Source: Azospirillum baldaniorum
GTDB taxonomy: Bacteria > Pseudomonadota > Alphaproteobacteria > Azospirillales > Azospirillaceae
Assembly: GCF_003119195.2 (NCBI RefSeq)
Contig: NZ_CP022253.1
Coordinates: 1,568,001-1,632,000, forward strand
Direction of reading: 5' to 3'
Length of the DNA: 64,000 nt
Each line of letters opens with the position of its first letter. Within the stretch, counting starts at the first letter, position 1. Of the stretch, positions 10,064 through 19,543 are shown piece by piece. The notes under the pieces were generated by a model. The model worked only from the letters and a program-made list of their open reading frames with translations. It ran no database searches and was not told the origin of the DNA. A program made the translations under genes and the position numbers.

Positions 10064-10576
10064 ATGAAGACGACAATTTTCGCCGCCTTCGCGGTACTTG
10101 CCACCTTCCTGGGCACAGCCCTGGTTCCCTCCGTCGCTCTCGCCGAATGCACCGACCCGGCGCAGCCTAAGGTGAACTGGCGCCGCTGCTACTTCGACGG
10201 GCGCGATCTGTCGTCGGCGAAGCTGTCCGGGGCGATGCTGCGCGACGCCACCTTCCAGCGTGCCACGCTGAAGGACGCCGACCTGTCGGACACCGACAGC
10301 TATCGCGCGAAATTCTTCAGCGCCACGATGCCGGGGGTGAAGCTGGATGGCGCCCGCCTGATCGAGGCCGATTTCACGCGGGCCGATCTGACGGGGGCCT
10401 CCCTCAAGGAAACCGACCTGCGCAACGCGAAACTGGTGAACGCCATCCTGCAGAAGGTCGACTTCACCGGGGCGCGCCTCGGCGGTGCGGACCTGCGGCA
10501 CGCCGACTTGTCCGGGGCCATCTGGATCGACGGCACGACGGTCTGCGCCGAGAAATCCCTGGGCCAGTGCAACTGA
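10064..10576 (+). CDS. Secreted pentapeptide-repeat protein
   Basis: 170 residues. Start ATG 10064 gives a clean signal peptide ending SVALA-E. The mature protein has about 20 pentapeptide units (LSSAKLSGAML, TRADLTGASLKETDLRNAKL). Cysteines sit only near the two ends (ECTDP, RRCYF and TTVCAEK, GQCN), which suggests disulfide-stapled caps on a short periplasmic beta-helix. It is a different subtype from the two large pentapeptide proteins in this window, lacking their HxxW caps. Function is unknown. It lies between the thioesterase and the diguanylate cyclase, with no tight coupling to either. Confidence 0.85.
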   Translation: MKTTIFAAFAVLATFLGTALVPSVALAECTDPAQPKVNWRRCYFDGRDLSSAKLSGAMLRDATFQRATLKDADLSDTDSYRAKFFSATMPGVKLDGARLIEADFTRADLTGASLKETDLRNAKLVNAILQKVDFTGARLGGADLRHADLSGAIWIDGTTVCAEKSLGQCN

Positions 10577-10672
10577 TCGGCGGGCAAGTATATTTCCGAT
10601 CATATGTAATATAATGTCCTTACTCCAAAGTTCCTTGCCCGTCTCTTTGCCGCTGCGGTAGCCTTTTTGCCA

Positions 10673-11734
10673 ATGAGCAGTGGAAAGGCAATGGCAATGG
10701 CGGGCGAAGAGGATTTCGAGACGGCGCGGATTCTCGCTGTCCGCGCCATGGATCGGATCGACGCCAATGGATTGTTGCCGAATCCGGAGAATTTCACCCT
10801 CTGGTACGCCTATTTTGGCGGTCAGAATCCGGACCTGACGCGCGCCATCGAGCTGGCTCAGCGTGACGGTGCCACGCTGTCGCAAAGCCATTGCGACGAG
10901 CTGTACAAACGCTTCTTCACGCTGGATGCCGAGGCCCAGGCCATCCGCGAGACGTCGGAACGGGCGCGCGTCGCCTTGGGCCGCATCCTCGACCAGCTGG
11001 GCAGCGTCGGTTCGGAGACCGACCGCTACGGGCAGGCGCTGGCCGGCTTCCGGGGCGAGCTGGACCAGCCGATGAGCTTGGCCGAGCTGCGCGCCATGGT
11101 GGCAGCCATCGCGGCGGAGACCACCGCCATCGCCGATCGCCAGACCCGCTTGCAGAGCCAGCTTCTCGAATCCAGCCAGCAATTGGCCGAGCTGCGCGTC
11201 GTCCTGGATTCGGCGCGGCGGGAGGCGATGACTGACGGGCTGACCGGAATCGCCAACCGGCGCGGCTTCGATCTGGCGCTGGTCTCCGCCGCGGAGGATG
11301 CGGCGCAGACCGGATTGCCGATGACGCTGCTGATGGTGGACATCGACCATTTCAAGCGCTTCAACGACACCCACGGCCATCTCGTCGGCGACCATGTGCT
11401 GAAACTGGTCGCCAAGGTTTTGACCGAAGGGGTGAAGGGGCGCGACACCGTCGCCCGCTACGGCGGGGAGGAGTTCAGCGTCATCCTGCCGCACACCGCG
11501 CTTGCCAACGCCATCAAGCTGGCCGAGCAGCTTCGCGCCTCCGTGGGGTCGCGGCAGATCATCAACCGGACGCGCAACGCCACCTACGGTTCGGTCACCC
11601 TGTCGGTCGGGGCGGCCGAATACCGCCCCGGCGAGGACCTGCTGGCTCTGATGCGCCGCGCCGACGAGGCGCTCTACACCGCCAAGCGCGGCGGGCGCAA
11701 CCGCGTCTGCGCGGAGGCCACGGTGACGGGCTGA
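10673..11734 (+). CDS. Diguanylate cyclase (GGDEF domain)
   Basis: 353 residues. The N-terminal half (to about residue 185) is helical, begins with an FTLWYAYFGG-type segment seen in many alphaproteobacterial cyclases, and ends in a coiled-coil linker with LDSARREAMTDGLTGIANRRGFD. The C-terminal GGDEF domain carries GGEEF at 264-268 and the metal-binding MVDIDHFKRFND, so it should synthesise c-di-GMP. The inhibitory I-site reads KGRD instead of RxxD, so feedback inhibition may be weak or absent. No transmembrane segment is visible. ATG 10673 was chosen; ATG 10691 is an alternative. The only c-di-GMP effector candidate in the window is the PilZ protein at the left edge. Confidence 0.92.
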   Translation: MSSGKAMAMAGEEDFETARILAVRAMDRIDANGLLPNPENFTLWYAYFGGQNPDLTRAIELAQRDGATLSQSHCDELYKRFFTLDAEAQAIRETSERARVALGRILDQLGSVGSETDRYGQALAGFRGELDQPMSLAELRAMVAAIAAETTAIADRQTRLQSQLLESSQQLAELRVVLDSARREAMTDGLTGIANRRGFDLALVSAAEDAAQTGLPMTLLMVDIDHFKRFNDTHGHLVGDHVLKLVAKVLTEGVKGRDTVARYGGEEFSVILPHTALANAIKLAEQLRASVGSRQIINRTRNATYGSVTLSVGAAEYRPGEDLLALMRRADEALYTAKRGGRNRVCAEATVTG

Positions 11735-11758
11735 GCGCCAGCCGTCAGTCCCGATGCA

Positions 11759-12853
11759 TCAGCCGCCGCCGGTCAGGCGTCGGACCGCGGCGTCGGTTTC
11801 GTCCACCAGCCGCGCCATAAGCTCCGCCGCCGTCTGCCTCCGCGCCAGACGGACCCCTTGTCCGGCCCACAACGACAGGAACTCCGCCCGCCCCTGCTGA
11901 GCGGCGGCGGTGCGCATCGGGCGGGTCAGCGCGTTCTGAAGGGGGAAGGGCAGGGCGTCACCGTCCGCGATGTCCTCCATGACCCGGTTCACGATCCCGC
12001 GCGCCGGGCGGCCCGAGAAGGCGCGGGTCACCCGCGTCTCGGTCTCGCGGGCATCGAGGATCGCCCGCTTGTGCGCCTCGGGGATGCCGGCCTCCACGCA
12101 GGTCAGGAAGGCGGTGCCCATCTGCACAGCGGTGGCGCCCAGCGCCAGCGCCGCCGCGATGCCGCGCCCGTCCATGATGCCGCCGGAGGCCAGCACCGGC
12201 AGGGTCACCGCGTCCACCACCTGCGGAACCAGCGCCATGGTGCCGACCAGTCCGGCGGCGAAGTCCACCTCGCCCGGGCCCGTGGCGAAGCTGCCGCGGT
12301 GCCCACCGGCCTCGGCCCCCTGGGCGATCACGGCGTCCATGCCGGCCCGCTCCAGCGCAATGGCTTCCTCGACGTCGGTCGCCGTACCGATCAGGAGCAT
12401 GCCCCGTGCCTTGATGGCGGCCAGCGCGTCGGCGGGCGGAATGCCGAAGGTGAAGCTGAAGGCCGAGGCCCCGCAGTCCAGCGCCGCCGCCAATTGGGCG
12501 GCGAAGCCATCGGCTCCCAGGACCGGTGTCCCGGGAGTGGGCAGGCCGAGATCGGCGTGGTAGCGCGCGATGGCGGCGACCGCCGCGTCCATCCTCCCGG
12601 CATCCGGTGCCTCGGGCGCGGGCAGGGGGACGAACAGGTTGATCCCGAAGGGGCGGGCGGTGCGGGCGCGGATCGCCCGCGCCCGTTCGGCGATCTGGTC
12701 CGGGGACAGATAGGCCGCCCCGACGAAGCCGATGCCGCCCGCCTCGCCCACCGCGGCGACGAGGTCCGCCGTGTCGGCGCCCCCGGCCATCGGGGCCTGG
12801 ACGATGGGGTTGGACAGGCCCAGGCGCTGGGTCAGACTGGTGTGAACCGGCAT
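11759..12853 (-). CDS. Nitronate monooxygenase (2-nitropropane dioxygenase family)
   Basis: 364 residues with an FMN-binding TIM barrel: LSNPIVQAPMAGG at the N-terminus, AQGAEAGGHRG containing the family's catalytic His, LPVLASGGI and ATAVQMGTAFL for phosphate binding. The family oxidises alkyl nitronates, natural toxins such as propionate 3-nitronate, to carbonyls and nitrite using O2. The gene is convergent with the diguanylate cyclase (24 bp apart) and 118 bp downstream of the molybdopterin oxidoreductase on the same strand. Some family members instead act as enoyl-ACP reductases, but the AGGHRG motif favours nitronate oxidation. Confidence 0.9.
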   Translation of the reverse strand: MPVHTSLTQRLGLSNPIVQAPMAGGADTADLVAAVGEAGGIGFVGAAYLSPDQIAERARAIRARTARPFGINLFVPLPAPEAPDAGRMDAAVAAIARYHADLGLPTPGTPVLGADGFAAQLAAALDCGASAFSFTFGIPPADALAAIKARGMLLIGTATDVEEAIALERAGMDAVIAQGAEAGGHRGSFATGPGEVDFAAGLVGTMALVPQVVDAVTLPVLASGGIMDGRGIAAALALGATAVQMGTAFLTCVEAGIPEAHKRAILDARETETRVTRAFSGRPARGIVNRVMEDIADGDALPFPLQNALTRPMRTAAAQQGRAEFLSLWAGQGVRLARRQTAAELMARLVDETDAAVRRLTGGG

Positions 12854-12971
12854 CGCGCCGCCCTCCGCTTTCGGTGATCCGCGGAGGGAGGCTAGGGCAG
12901 TCCGACCATCGTGAAAAATGATTTGTTCAGATGGGACGGATCATGTCCGGTGATGGGAGGCCGTGGCCACG

Positions 12972-15080
12972 TCACGCCGCGCGCAGCCACACCGCCGTGT
13001 CGTGGAAGGCGGCCCCGCCCGCCGGCGGGATCGGCTCGGGCGAGGTCAGGGTGTTGATCCCGATCCCCTCCAGGAAGGCGCTGTTCGGCCAGATTCCCTC
13101 CACGATCACCACCCCGCGCGGCACCCCGGCGAAGGGCTTGGCGTGGACGACGACGCTGCCCAGCCCGTTGCCGAGGCGCACGGCGTCGCCGTCGGCCAGG
13201 GCGAGGTCCGCCGCGTCCTCCGGATGGATCAGGACGGTCGGACGGCCTTCGCGGCGCTGGGCGGTCACCGTCTCGGTGAAGCTGGAATTGAGGAACTGCC
13301 GCGCCGGGGCGGTGACGAGGCGGAAGGGATGCTCCGCGTCGGCCGGGCGCCCCGGCGCCATGTGGTCCGGCAGTTCCGGCAACTGGCCAGCGCCGTAGGG
13401 GCCGAGCGCCGCCCAGTCCGGCGCGAAGCGGAACCGCCCGTCCGGGAAGGCGAAGCCGTTCAGGAAATGCGAGGTCTCGAAATCCGGCTGGGCGTCGATC
13501 CAGCGCTGTTCCGTCAGGGTGGCGGCGTCGGTCAGGCCGGAGGTCTTCAGCATGGAGTCGATGATCTCCAGCGCGCTCATGCCGAAGCCCGGATGCTCGG
13601 CACCGACGCGGCGCGCCAGCTCGGAAATCACCCAGTGGTTCTCGCGCGCCTCGAACTGCGGCTTGATCACCTTGCGGCCGATCAGGATGTGCATCTGCCC
13701 ACCGCCGCGGTAGAGGTCGTCGTGCTCCAGGAAGGTGGTGGCGGGGATGACGATGTCGGCCAGCTGCGCGGTGTCGGTCATGAACTGCTCGTGCACCGCC
13801 ACGAACAGATCGTCGCGCAGGAAGCCGCGGCGCACGCGGGCGCTGTCCGGACAGATCGCCGCCGGGTTGGTGTTCTGGATCAGCATGGCGGTGATGGGGG
13901 GACCGCTGGCGATGTCCTCCCCGGTCAGCACCGCGCCGATGCGCGACTGGTCGAAACCGCGCACCGAGGTGTCTAGCCGGTCCAGCCCCTCCGACAGGGT
14001 GCGGTCGATGCTGTAGATGCCCGACGAACAGTAGAGCGCCCCGCCGCCCTTGTGCGCCCAGGCACCGGTGACCACCGGCAGACAGGACACCGCGTGCATC
14101 TGCGCCGCGCCGTTGTGGGCGCGCGTCAGCCCGTAGCCCAGCCGCAGATAGCTGCGCTTGGTGGCGCCGTAGAGGCGGGCGAAGCCGACGATCTCCTCCA
14201 CCGTCAGGCCGGTGATCGCCGCCGCCCACTCGGGCGTGCGGGTGGCGAGATGGGCTTCGAACCGGTCCGCCCCGGCGGCGTAGCGGCCGAGATAAGCGCG
14301 GTCGGCCAACTCCTCGCGGAACAGGACGTGCATCACCGCGCAGGCCAGCGCGCCGTCGGTGCCGGGGCGCAGCATCAGGTGGAGGTCCGACACCTCCGCC
14401 GTGCCGGTGCGGTAGGGATCGATGGTGACCAGCTTCGCCCCGCGGCCCTTGCGGGCGCGGCTGACGTGGGTCATCACGTTGACCTGGGTCGCCACCGGGT
14501 TGCCGCCCCAGTTCACGATCAGGTCGCTGTCGGCCATCTCGCGCGGGTCGGCGCCGCGGATGTCGCCGTGGCCGGCCAGCCAGCCCATGTTGGCCGGCGT
14601 GTCGCAGACCGTGCTGATCTGCCGGGAATAGCCCTTGGCGTGGCGCAGCCGCTGGATGCCGCCGCGCTGCACCAGCCCCATGGTGCCGGCGTAGAAATAG
14701 GGCCAGACGGCTTCCGCGCCGTGGACCCGCTCGGCGTCCAGGAAGGCGTCGGCGATGCGGTCCAGCGCCTCGTCCCAACCGATTTCCGCCCATTGGCCGG
14801 ACCCCTTGGGGCCGGTGCGCCGCAGGGGCGTCCTCAGCCGGTCGGGAGAATGGACGCGCTCCGCGTAGCGGCTGACCTTCGCGCAGATGACGCCCGCCGT
14901 GTAGCTGTTGGCGGCGGCCCCGCGGACCTTGCCGATGCGGTCCGGTGCCACCCGTTCCACTTCGAGGGCGCAGGTGCTCGGGCAATCGTGCGGGCAGGCG
15001 GTCGGCAGGAAGACGGAGTTCACGGAGGGGCGCCTCGGCGGGGAAAAAGCGACGGTCAGCTTATGTCCGGCGTCCGGCAT
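12972..15080 (-). CDS. Molybdopterin oxidoreductase with N-terminal [4Fe-4S] site
   Basis: 702 residues. The N-terminus has C29, C33, C37 and C66 in the spacing of the iron-sulfur site of formate-dehydrogenase/nitrate-reductase-type enzymes. STVCDTPANMG (C159) is a plausible molybdenum ligand. Later segments (DLIVNWGGNP, TIDPYRT, ADIVIPATTFLE, and a C-terminal barrel with HPEDAADLALADGDAVRL) fit the bis-MGD domain order. No Tat signal is present, so it is cytoplasmic. There is no electron-transfer or membrane subunit gene beside it, and the substrate cannot be inferred. ATG 15080 was used; an in-frame GTG at about residue 20 is possible. Confidence 0.88.
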   Translation of the reverse strand: MPDAGHKLTVAFSPPRRPSVNSVFLPTACPHDCPSTCALEVERVAPDRIGKVRGAAANSYTAGVICAKVSRYAERVHSPDRLRTPLRRTGPKGSGQWAEIGWDEALDRIADAFLDAERVHGAEAVWPYFYAGTMGLVQRGGIQRLRHAKGYSRQISTVCDTPANMGWLAGHGDIRGADPREMADSDLIVNWGGNPVATQVNVMTHVSRARKGRGAKLVTIDPYRTGTAEVSDLHLMLRPGTDGALACAVMHVLFREELADRAYLGRYAAGADRFEAHLATRTPEWAAAITGLTVEEIVGFARLYGATKRSYLRLGYGLTRAHNGAAQMHAVSCLPVVTGAWAHKGGGALYCSSGIYSIDRTLSEGLDRLDTSVRGFDQSRIGAVLTGEDIASGPPITAMLIQNTNPAAICPDSARVRRGFLRDDLFVAVHEQFMTDTAQLADIVIPATTFLEHDDLYRGGGQMHILIGRKVIKPQFEARENHWVISELARRVGAEHPGFGMSALEIIDSMLKTSGLTDAATLTEQRWIDAQPDFETSHFLNGFAFPDGRFRFAPDWAALGPYGAGQLPELPDHMAPGRPADAEHPFRLVTAPARQFLNSSFTETVTAQRREGRPTVLIHPEDAADLALADGDAVRLGNGLGSVVVHAKPFAGVPRGVVIVEGIWPNSAFLEGIGINTLTSPEPIPPAGGAAFHDTAVWLRAA

Positions 15081-15246
15081 TCCGCAACCGGTCAGAATTG
15101 TTTAAGGACTGCCATCAGATTTCAATATTGCAGCCCTATCCTTGTGGAGGTGCGTCGCGGAAAGATGTATGTTTTCCAAAAAATACTCGCATAAGACGGC
15201 CTGCGCGCCGGCGCGAGCGCGGAACGACACATCAAGGGGAAGCCGT

Positions 15247-16002
15247 ATGATCGCGAATGTTGCCGGAGGCACCCGGCGGACGCTGCGGGCCGGGGTGTTC
15301 GCCAGCCTGCTCGGAGCCATGGTCGGGGCCGTTGCCGGCATGGCCGCTCCGGGGATCGCCACGGCGTGGGCGGACGGGGTCAAGGTCGGCTATGTGGAAT
15401 TCCCGCCCTACACCCAGACCGACGGCGGGGCTGCGAAGGGCAGCCTGATCGAGGCGTTCGACAAGGCCGCCAAGGCTGCCGGCATCGCCTACACCGCCGA
15501 ATCAGCCCCCGCCCGCCGCCTCTTCTCCGGCATCGCGGACGGCGAGTTCAACATCTTCCTTGGAATCCGCACGGTCAAGGAATTCGATGGCACCACGCTG
15601 ATCAGCGCCGCCCCGATCGCCCGGATCGAGCTGAACGCCTACGGCATCGGCGAAGCCCCGGCGGTCAAGGCGAAGGAGGATCTGTCGGGCAAGGCGGTCA
15701 TCGCGCTGAATGGCTATTCCTACGGCGGCTGGCGCGCCTGGATGGAGGACCCGGCCAACAAGGTGCAGATGGTCGACGCGCGCACCGCCGACCAGGCGCT
15801 TCAACTGCTCCAGGCCGGGCGGGCGCCGACGCTGCTGCAATACTCGCTGCCCATGCAGCAGGCGCTGGGCGGGAAGACGCTCGCCGACCTGAAGGCGACG
15901 CCGGTCCAGAGCCTGGACGTCTACATCGTGGTGTCGAAGAAGACCCCCGACGCCGCGGCGGTTCTGGCGAAGCTCGAAGCCGGGTTCAAGGCGACCCAAT
16001 AG
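15247..16002 (+). CDS. Periplasmic solute-binding protein (SBP_bac_3-like)
   Basis: 251 residues; ATG 15247 is preceded by AAGGGGAA. The N-terminus is a long signal peptide ending near TAWA-DG. The mature sequence begins VKVGYVEFPPYT, the usual first strand of family 3 solute-binding proteins, followed by an APARRLFSGIADGEFN segment. No ABC transporter permease or ATPase gene is adjacent; instead the next gene, 60 bp downstream, is a chemoreceptor. It may present a ligand to that receptor or serve a distant transporter. The ligand is unassigned. Confidence 0.82.
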   Translation: MIANVAGGTRRTLRAGVFASLLGAMVGAVAGMAAPGIATAWADGVKVGYVEFPPYTQTDGGAAKGSLIEAFDKAAKAAGIAYTAESAPARRLFSGIADGEFNIFLGIRTVKEFDGTTLISAAPIARIELNAYGIGEAPAVKAKEDLSGKAVIALNGYSYGGWRAWMEDPANKVQMVDARTADQALQLLQAGRAPTLLQYSLPMQQALGGKTLADLKATPVQSLDVYIVVSKKTPDAAAVLAKLEAGFKATQ

Positions 16003-16062
16003 CGCCGAGGCGGGCGCCGACCGTTCGGCAACCGATTGTTCAGCAAGAGAAAAGGGCGGATC

Positions 16063-17676
16063 ATGACGGTCAGCGGCGCGGCAGACGGGGCGCGGGACAG
16101 CGGGAATCAAGGCGGCAGAAATGTAGGCGGCGGTCTGGGGCTGCGCCTGCGGGCGTTGCTGCTGATCGGCGGCGTGCTGCTGGTCTATCAGGTTCTGGCC
16201 ATCGCCTGGGGCGTGCACAGCTCGGCCAACCAAGCGAAGGAGACGCTGGCGGCGCGCGCCGACATGGTGGCGTCGCTGCAGGCCCGCGCGGCGGCGATCC
16301 CGCTCTTCGACTTCGACACCGAACAGGTGCGCGAGGTCGCCAAGGCGCCGTCCTCCGACCCCGATTTTCTCGGCGCCCAGGTGCGCGACGACAAGGCCAA
16401 GGTGGTCGCCGAGGTCGGCGACACCAAGGCTGCCAAGGGCTTCATCGAGGTGGTGAAACCCATCGTCGGCGGGCAGGCCGGACAGCGCAAGACCATCGGC
16501 GAGTTCGTCCTGCGCCTGCGCACCGACCGGGTGGAGGCGCGGGTGACCGCCGACGCGGTGACCCAGATCGCCGTCGGGGCGGTCGCCTTCCTCGCCATCA
16601 TGGCGGCGCTCTACCTCGTCGTCTCGGCCATCACGCGCCCTCTGATGCAGATCACCGCGATGGTCGGGCGGCTGGCCCAGGGCGACTACGCGGTCGCCGT
16701 GCCGGCGCTGGACCGTCGCGACGAGATGGGAGCGATGGCCCGCACCATCGACATGCTCCGCCAGAACGCCCAGCACCGCCAGCAGCTCGAAGCCGAGAAG
16801 CTCGCCCGGCAGGCGGAGGAGGCGCAGCGGGGCGAGCGGCTGACCCGCCTTGCCGCCGCCTTCGACCGCTCGGTCCAGGCGACGGTCGGCGAGGCCTCGA
16901 CCGCCGCCTCGCAGATGAAGGGCAGCGCCGGCAGCATGCTGGAGAGCGCGCTGCGCGCCGACCAGTGCAACGCATCGGTGGCCGGGGCCGCCGACGAGAC
17001 CAGCCGCACCGTCCAGACCGCCAGCGCGGCGGCGGAGCAACTCACCCAGTCGATCCGCAGCATCGCCGAGAGCGTGAAGCAGTCGGTCGCCATGTCCGCC
17101 CAGGCCATTGACCGCGCCGACGCCAGCCGCAAGACAGTGGAGGCGCTGGCCGCCGGTGCCGCCAAGATCGGCGAGATCACCAGCCTCATCACTTCGATCG
17201 CCGGCCAGACGAACCTGCTGGCCCTGAACGCGACAATCGAGGCGGCGCGGGCCGGGGAGGCCGGCAAGGGCTTCGCCGTGGTGGCGAGCGAGGTGAAGAA
17301 TCTGGCCAGCCAGACCGCCAAGGCGACGGAGGAGATCGCCACCCAGATCGGCGCCATCCAGTCGGTCACCCAGGAGACGGTGTCCGCCATCGGCGCCATC
17401 ACCGAAACCATCGGCCAGCTCAGCCAGCGCTCGGCGGAGATCGCCGCCTCGGTCCAGCAGCAATTGGCCGCGACGGGCGAGATCGCCGAGAAGGTCCGCA
17501 CTGTGGCCGGCGAGGCCGACACCGTGACCCGCAGCATCGCGGTCGCTTCCGGCGCCTCGTCGGAGGTGGCGACGGCGGCCCGGGAGTCGGTGGAGGTCGC
17601 CCAGACCCTCCAGGCCCGCTTCGTCGATCTGCGCGACGAGGTGCAGAGGTTCCTGGCCTCGATCAAGGCGGCGTAA
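16063..17676 (+). CDS. Methyl-accepting chemotaxis protein
   Basis: 537 residues; ATG 16063 follows an AGGGCGG site. TM1 is about residues 35-55, a periplasmic sensor of about 125 residues follows, and TM2 is about 165-190. A HAMP domain ([19 protein letters not shown]) leads into a long coiled coil and the signalling tip [20 protein letters not shown], which contacts CheA and CheW. The short periplasmic part ([11 protein letters not shown]) could be a small Cache-like domain. No C-terminal CheR-binding pentapeptide is seen. The neighbouring binding protein suggests a shared ligand. Confidence 0.95.
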   Translation: MTVSGAADGARDSGNQGGRNVGGGLGLRLRALLLIGGVLLVYQVLAIAWGVHSSANQAKETLAARADMVASLQARAAAIPLFDFDTEQVREVAKAPSSDPDFLGAQVRDDKAKVVAEVGDTKAAKGFIEVVKPIVGGQAGQRKTIGEFVLRLRTDRVEARVTADAVTQIAVGAVAFLAIMAALYLVVSAITRPLMQITAMVGRLAQGDYAVAVPALDRRDEMGAMARTIDMLRQNAQHRQQLEAEKLARQAEEAQRGERLTRLAAAFDRSVQATVGEASTAASQMKGSAGSMLESALRADQCNASVAGAADETSRTVQTASAAAEQLTQSIRSIAESVKQSVAMSAQAIDRADASRKTVEALAAGAAKIGEITSLITSIAGQTNLLALNATIEAARAGEAGKGFAVVASEVKNLASQTAKATEEIATQIGAIQSVTQETVSAIGAITETIGQLSQRSAEIAASVQQQLAATGEIAEKVRTVAGEADTVTRSIAVASGASSEVATAARESVEVAQTLQARFVDLRDEVQRFLASIKAA

Positions 17677-17691
17677 ACGGCCCGCGATGAC

Positions 17692-17744
17692 ACGCAACTT
17701 GCCTGCGATGGGCGCGCATGCCCGCCGCGGGCAAGTTGCGTTTC
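17692..17744 (+). terminator. Large hairpin after the chemoreceptor gene
   Basis: Perfect 12-bp arms (ACGCAACTTGCC at 17692-17703 and GGCAAGTTGCGT at 17730-17741) enclose a GC-rich loop that itself contains GGGC/GCCC. It lies 15 bp after the chemoreceptor stop and ahead of yjdM. Only a short T pair follows, so terminator function is likely but not certain. Confidence 0.6.
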
Positions 17745-17795
17745 CGGATTTCGCCTCGCCGCACTAGGATGCCGCTCCCGAAAGGCGAGGATGAT

Positions 17796-18152
17796 ATGGA
17801 CGACGGATTGAAGTGCCCGAAATGCAACTCCGAGCATGTCTATCAGGACGGCATGCTGTGGATCTGCCCCGAATGCGCCCATGAATGGAACCCGCAGGCC
17901 GAAGGCGGCGCGGGTGCGGAGGCTGTGGCGGATCAGGGGGTGCGGGACGCCAACGGGAACGCGCTGAGCGACGGCGACGCGGTGACGGTCATCAAGGATC
18001 TGAAGGTCAAGGGCTCGTCCCTGGTCGTCAAGGGCGGCACCAAGGTGAAGAACATCCGTCTGGTCGACGGGGCCGACGGCCACAACATCGCCTGCAAGAT
18101 CGACGGCATCGGCGCGATGAACCTGAAGTCGGAATTTGTCAAGAAGGCGTGA
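17796..18152 (+). CDS. yjdM: YjdM/PhnA-family zinc-ribbon protein
   Basis: 118 residues. The N-terminus has a zinc ribbon ([21 protein letters not shown]). The C-terminal half, from [19 protein letters not shown] to [20 protein letters not shown], matches the PhnA/YjdM family closely. Despite the old label phnA, the protein is not the phosphonoacetate hydrolase, and its function is poorly defined. ATG 17796 follows AAGGCGAGG. It stands alone between two terminators. Confidence 0.93.
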   Translation: MDDGLKCPKCNSEHVYQDGMLWICPECAHEWNPQAEGGAGAEAVADQGVRDANGNALSDGDAVTVIKDLKVKGSSLVVKGGTKVKNIRLVDGADGHNIACKIDGIGAMNLKSEFVKKA

Positions 18153-18174
18153 CGGCGCCCCGGCTTCCCCGGAA

Positions 18175-18218
18175 AAGGAAAACCCCTCGCCGGATTGCTC
18201 CGACGAGGGGTTTTCCTT
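18175..18218. terminator. Bidirectional terminator between yjdM and dctM
   Basis: A perfect 15-bp stem (AAGGAAAACCCCTCG / CGAGGGGTTTTCCTT) with a 14-base loop. A-rich and T-rich flanks on both strands suit termination of the convergent yjdM and dctPQM transcripts. Confidence 0.9.
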
Positions 18219-18244
18219 ATGGGCTTTCGCCCGGCACCGGGGGA

Positions 18245-19543
18245 TTACATCATCCCCAGCGCGCGCGGCAGCCAGGTGGAGATGATCGGCACGTAGGTGA
18301 TCAGCACCAGGAAGCCCAGCATCGCCAGCAGCCACGGCCAGACGGCCACGGTCAGTTCGGTGATGCCCATCTTGGTGATGCCCGACGCGACGTAGAGGTT
18401 CAGGCCCACCGGGGGGTGGCACATGCCGACCTCCATGTTCACGACCATCATGATGCCGAAATGGACCGGGTCGATGCCCAGCTTCATGGCGACCGGGAAC
18501 AGGATCGGCGCCATGATCAGCACGATCGACGACGGCTCCATGAAGTTGCCGGCCATCAGCAGAAGGATGTTCGTCACCAGCAGGAAGGCGATCACGCCCA
18601 GACCCTGGTTGACGATCCAGTCGGCGATCGCCTGCGGGATGTTCTCCGACGTCAGCACGAACGAGAAGAGCACCGCGTTCGTGATGATGTAGAGCAGCAT
18701 CGCCGACATGCTGGCCGAGGACAGCAGGACCTTCGGCACGCCGCGCAGCGGCATGTCCTTGTAGACGAAGACCGCGATGATGAAGGCGTAGACGGCGCTC
18801 ATCGCCGCGGCTTCGGTCGGCGTGAAGACGCCGGAATAGATGCCGCCGATGACGATGACGATCAGCGACAGGCCCCAGATCGCTTCGCGGAAGGCCTTGA
18901 AGCGCTCGCCCAGGCTGGCCTTGGGCAGGCGCGGGTAGCCGAACTTGCGCGCGCGGTACCAGGTGACGCCGCCCAGCACGAAGGCCAGCATCAGGCCGGG
19001 GATGACGCCCGCCATGAAGAGCTGGCCGACCGAGGCGGAGTTCGCGGTGCCGCTGGTGGCGACGCAGTACATCACCATCACGATGGACGGCGGGATCAGG
19101 ATGCCCAGCGCGCCCGAGGTGGTGATGACGCCGGCGCCGAACTGCTTCGGGAAGCCCTGGGCGACCATCGCCGGAAGCACGATGGAGCCGATGGCCACCA
19201 CCGTCGCCGGGCTGGAGCCGGACACCGCCGCGAACAGGGCGCAGCCCATCACGCCGGCAAGGCCGAGGCCGCCGTGCCAGTGGCCGACCATCGCCGTGGC
19301 GAAGTTGATCATGCGCCGGGCCACGCCGCCGTGCGTCAGGAAGTTGCCGGCCAGGATGAAGAACGGGATCGCCATGATCTCGAACTTCTCGATGCCGGTG
19401 AACAGCTTCAGCGCCACGGCCTCGATCGGCACATGGGTCATGGTGAAGAGGAAGGTCAGAACCGTCAGGCCGAGCGAGATCGAGATCGGCATGCCGGTCA
19501 GCATCAGAACCAGCAGGAGGCCGAAGATGATGGCGGCGTTCAT
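18245..19543 (-). CDS. dctM: TRAP C4-dicarboxylate transporter large permease DctM
   Basis: 432 residues with about 12-13 hydrophobic segments. Family features include GIPISISLGLTV near the N-terminus, AVSGSSPATVVAIGSIVLP, GILIPPSIVMV and MCHPPVGLNLYV. DctM is the sodium-driven channel subunit of TRAP uptake systems. Its ATG overlaps the dctQ stop (ATGA), so the two are coupled. The upstream dctP and the divergent dctS-dctR pair identify the locus as a C4-dicarboxylate (malate, succinate, fumarate) system. Confidence 0.96.
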   Translation of the reverse strand: MNAAIIFGLLLVLMLTGMPISISLGLTVLTFLFTMTHVPIEAVALKLFTGIEKFEIMAIPFFILAGNFLTHGGVARRMINFATAMVGHWHGGLGLAGVMGCALFAAVSGSSPATVVAIGSIVLPAMVAQGFPKQFGAGVITTSGALGILIPPSIVMVMYCVATSGTANSASVGQLFMAGVIPGLMLAFVLGGVTWYRARKFGYPRLPKASLGERFKAFREAIWGLSLIVIVIGGIYSGVFTPTEAAAMSAVYAFIIAVFVYKDMPLRGVPKVLLSSASMSAMLLYIITNAVLFSFVLTSENIPQAIADWIVNQGLGVIAFLLVTNILLLMAGNFMEPSSIVLIMAPILFPVAMKLGIDPVHFGIMMVVNMEVGMCHPPVGLNLYVASGITKMGITELTVAVWPWLLAMLGFLVLITYVPIISTWLPRALGMM

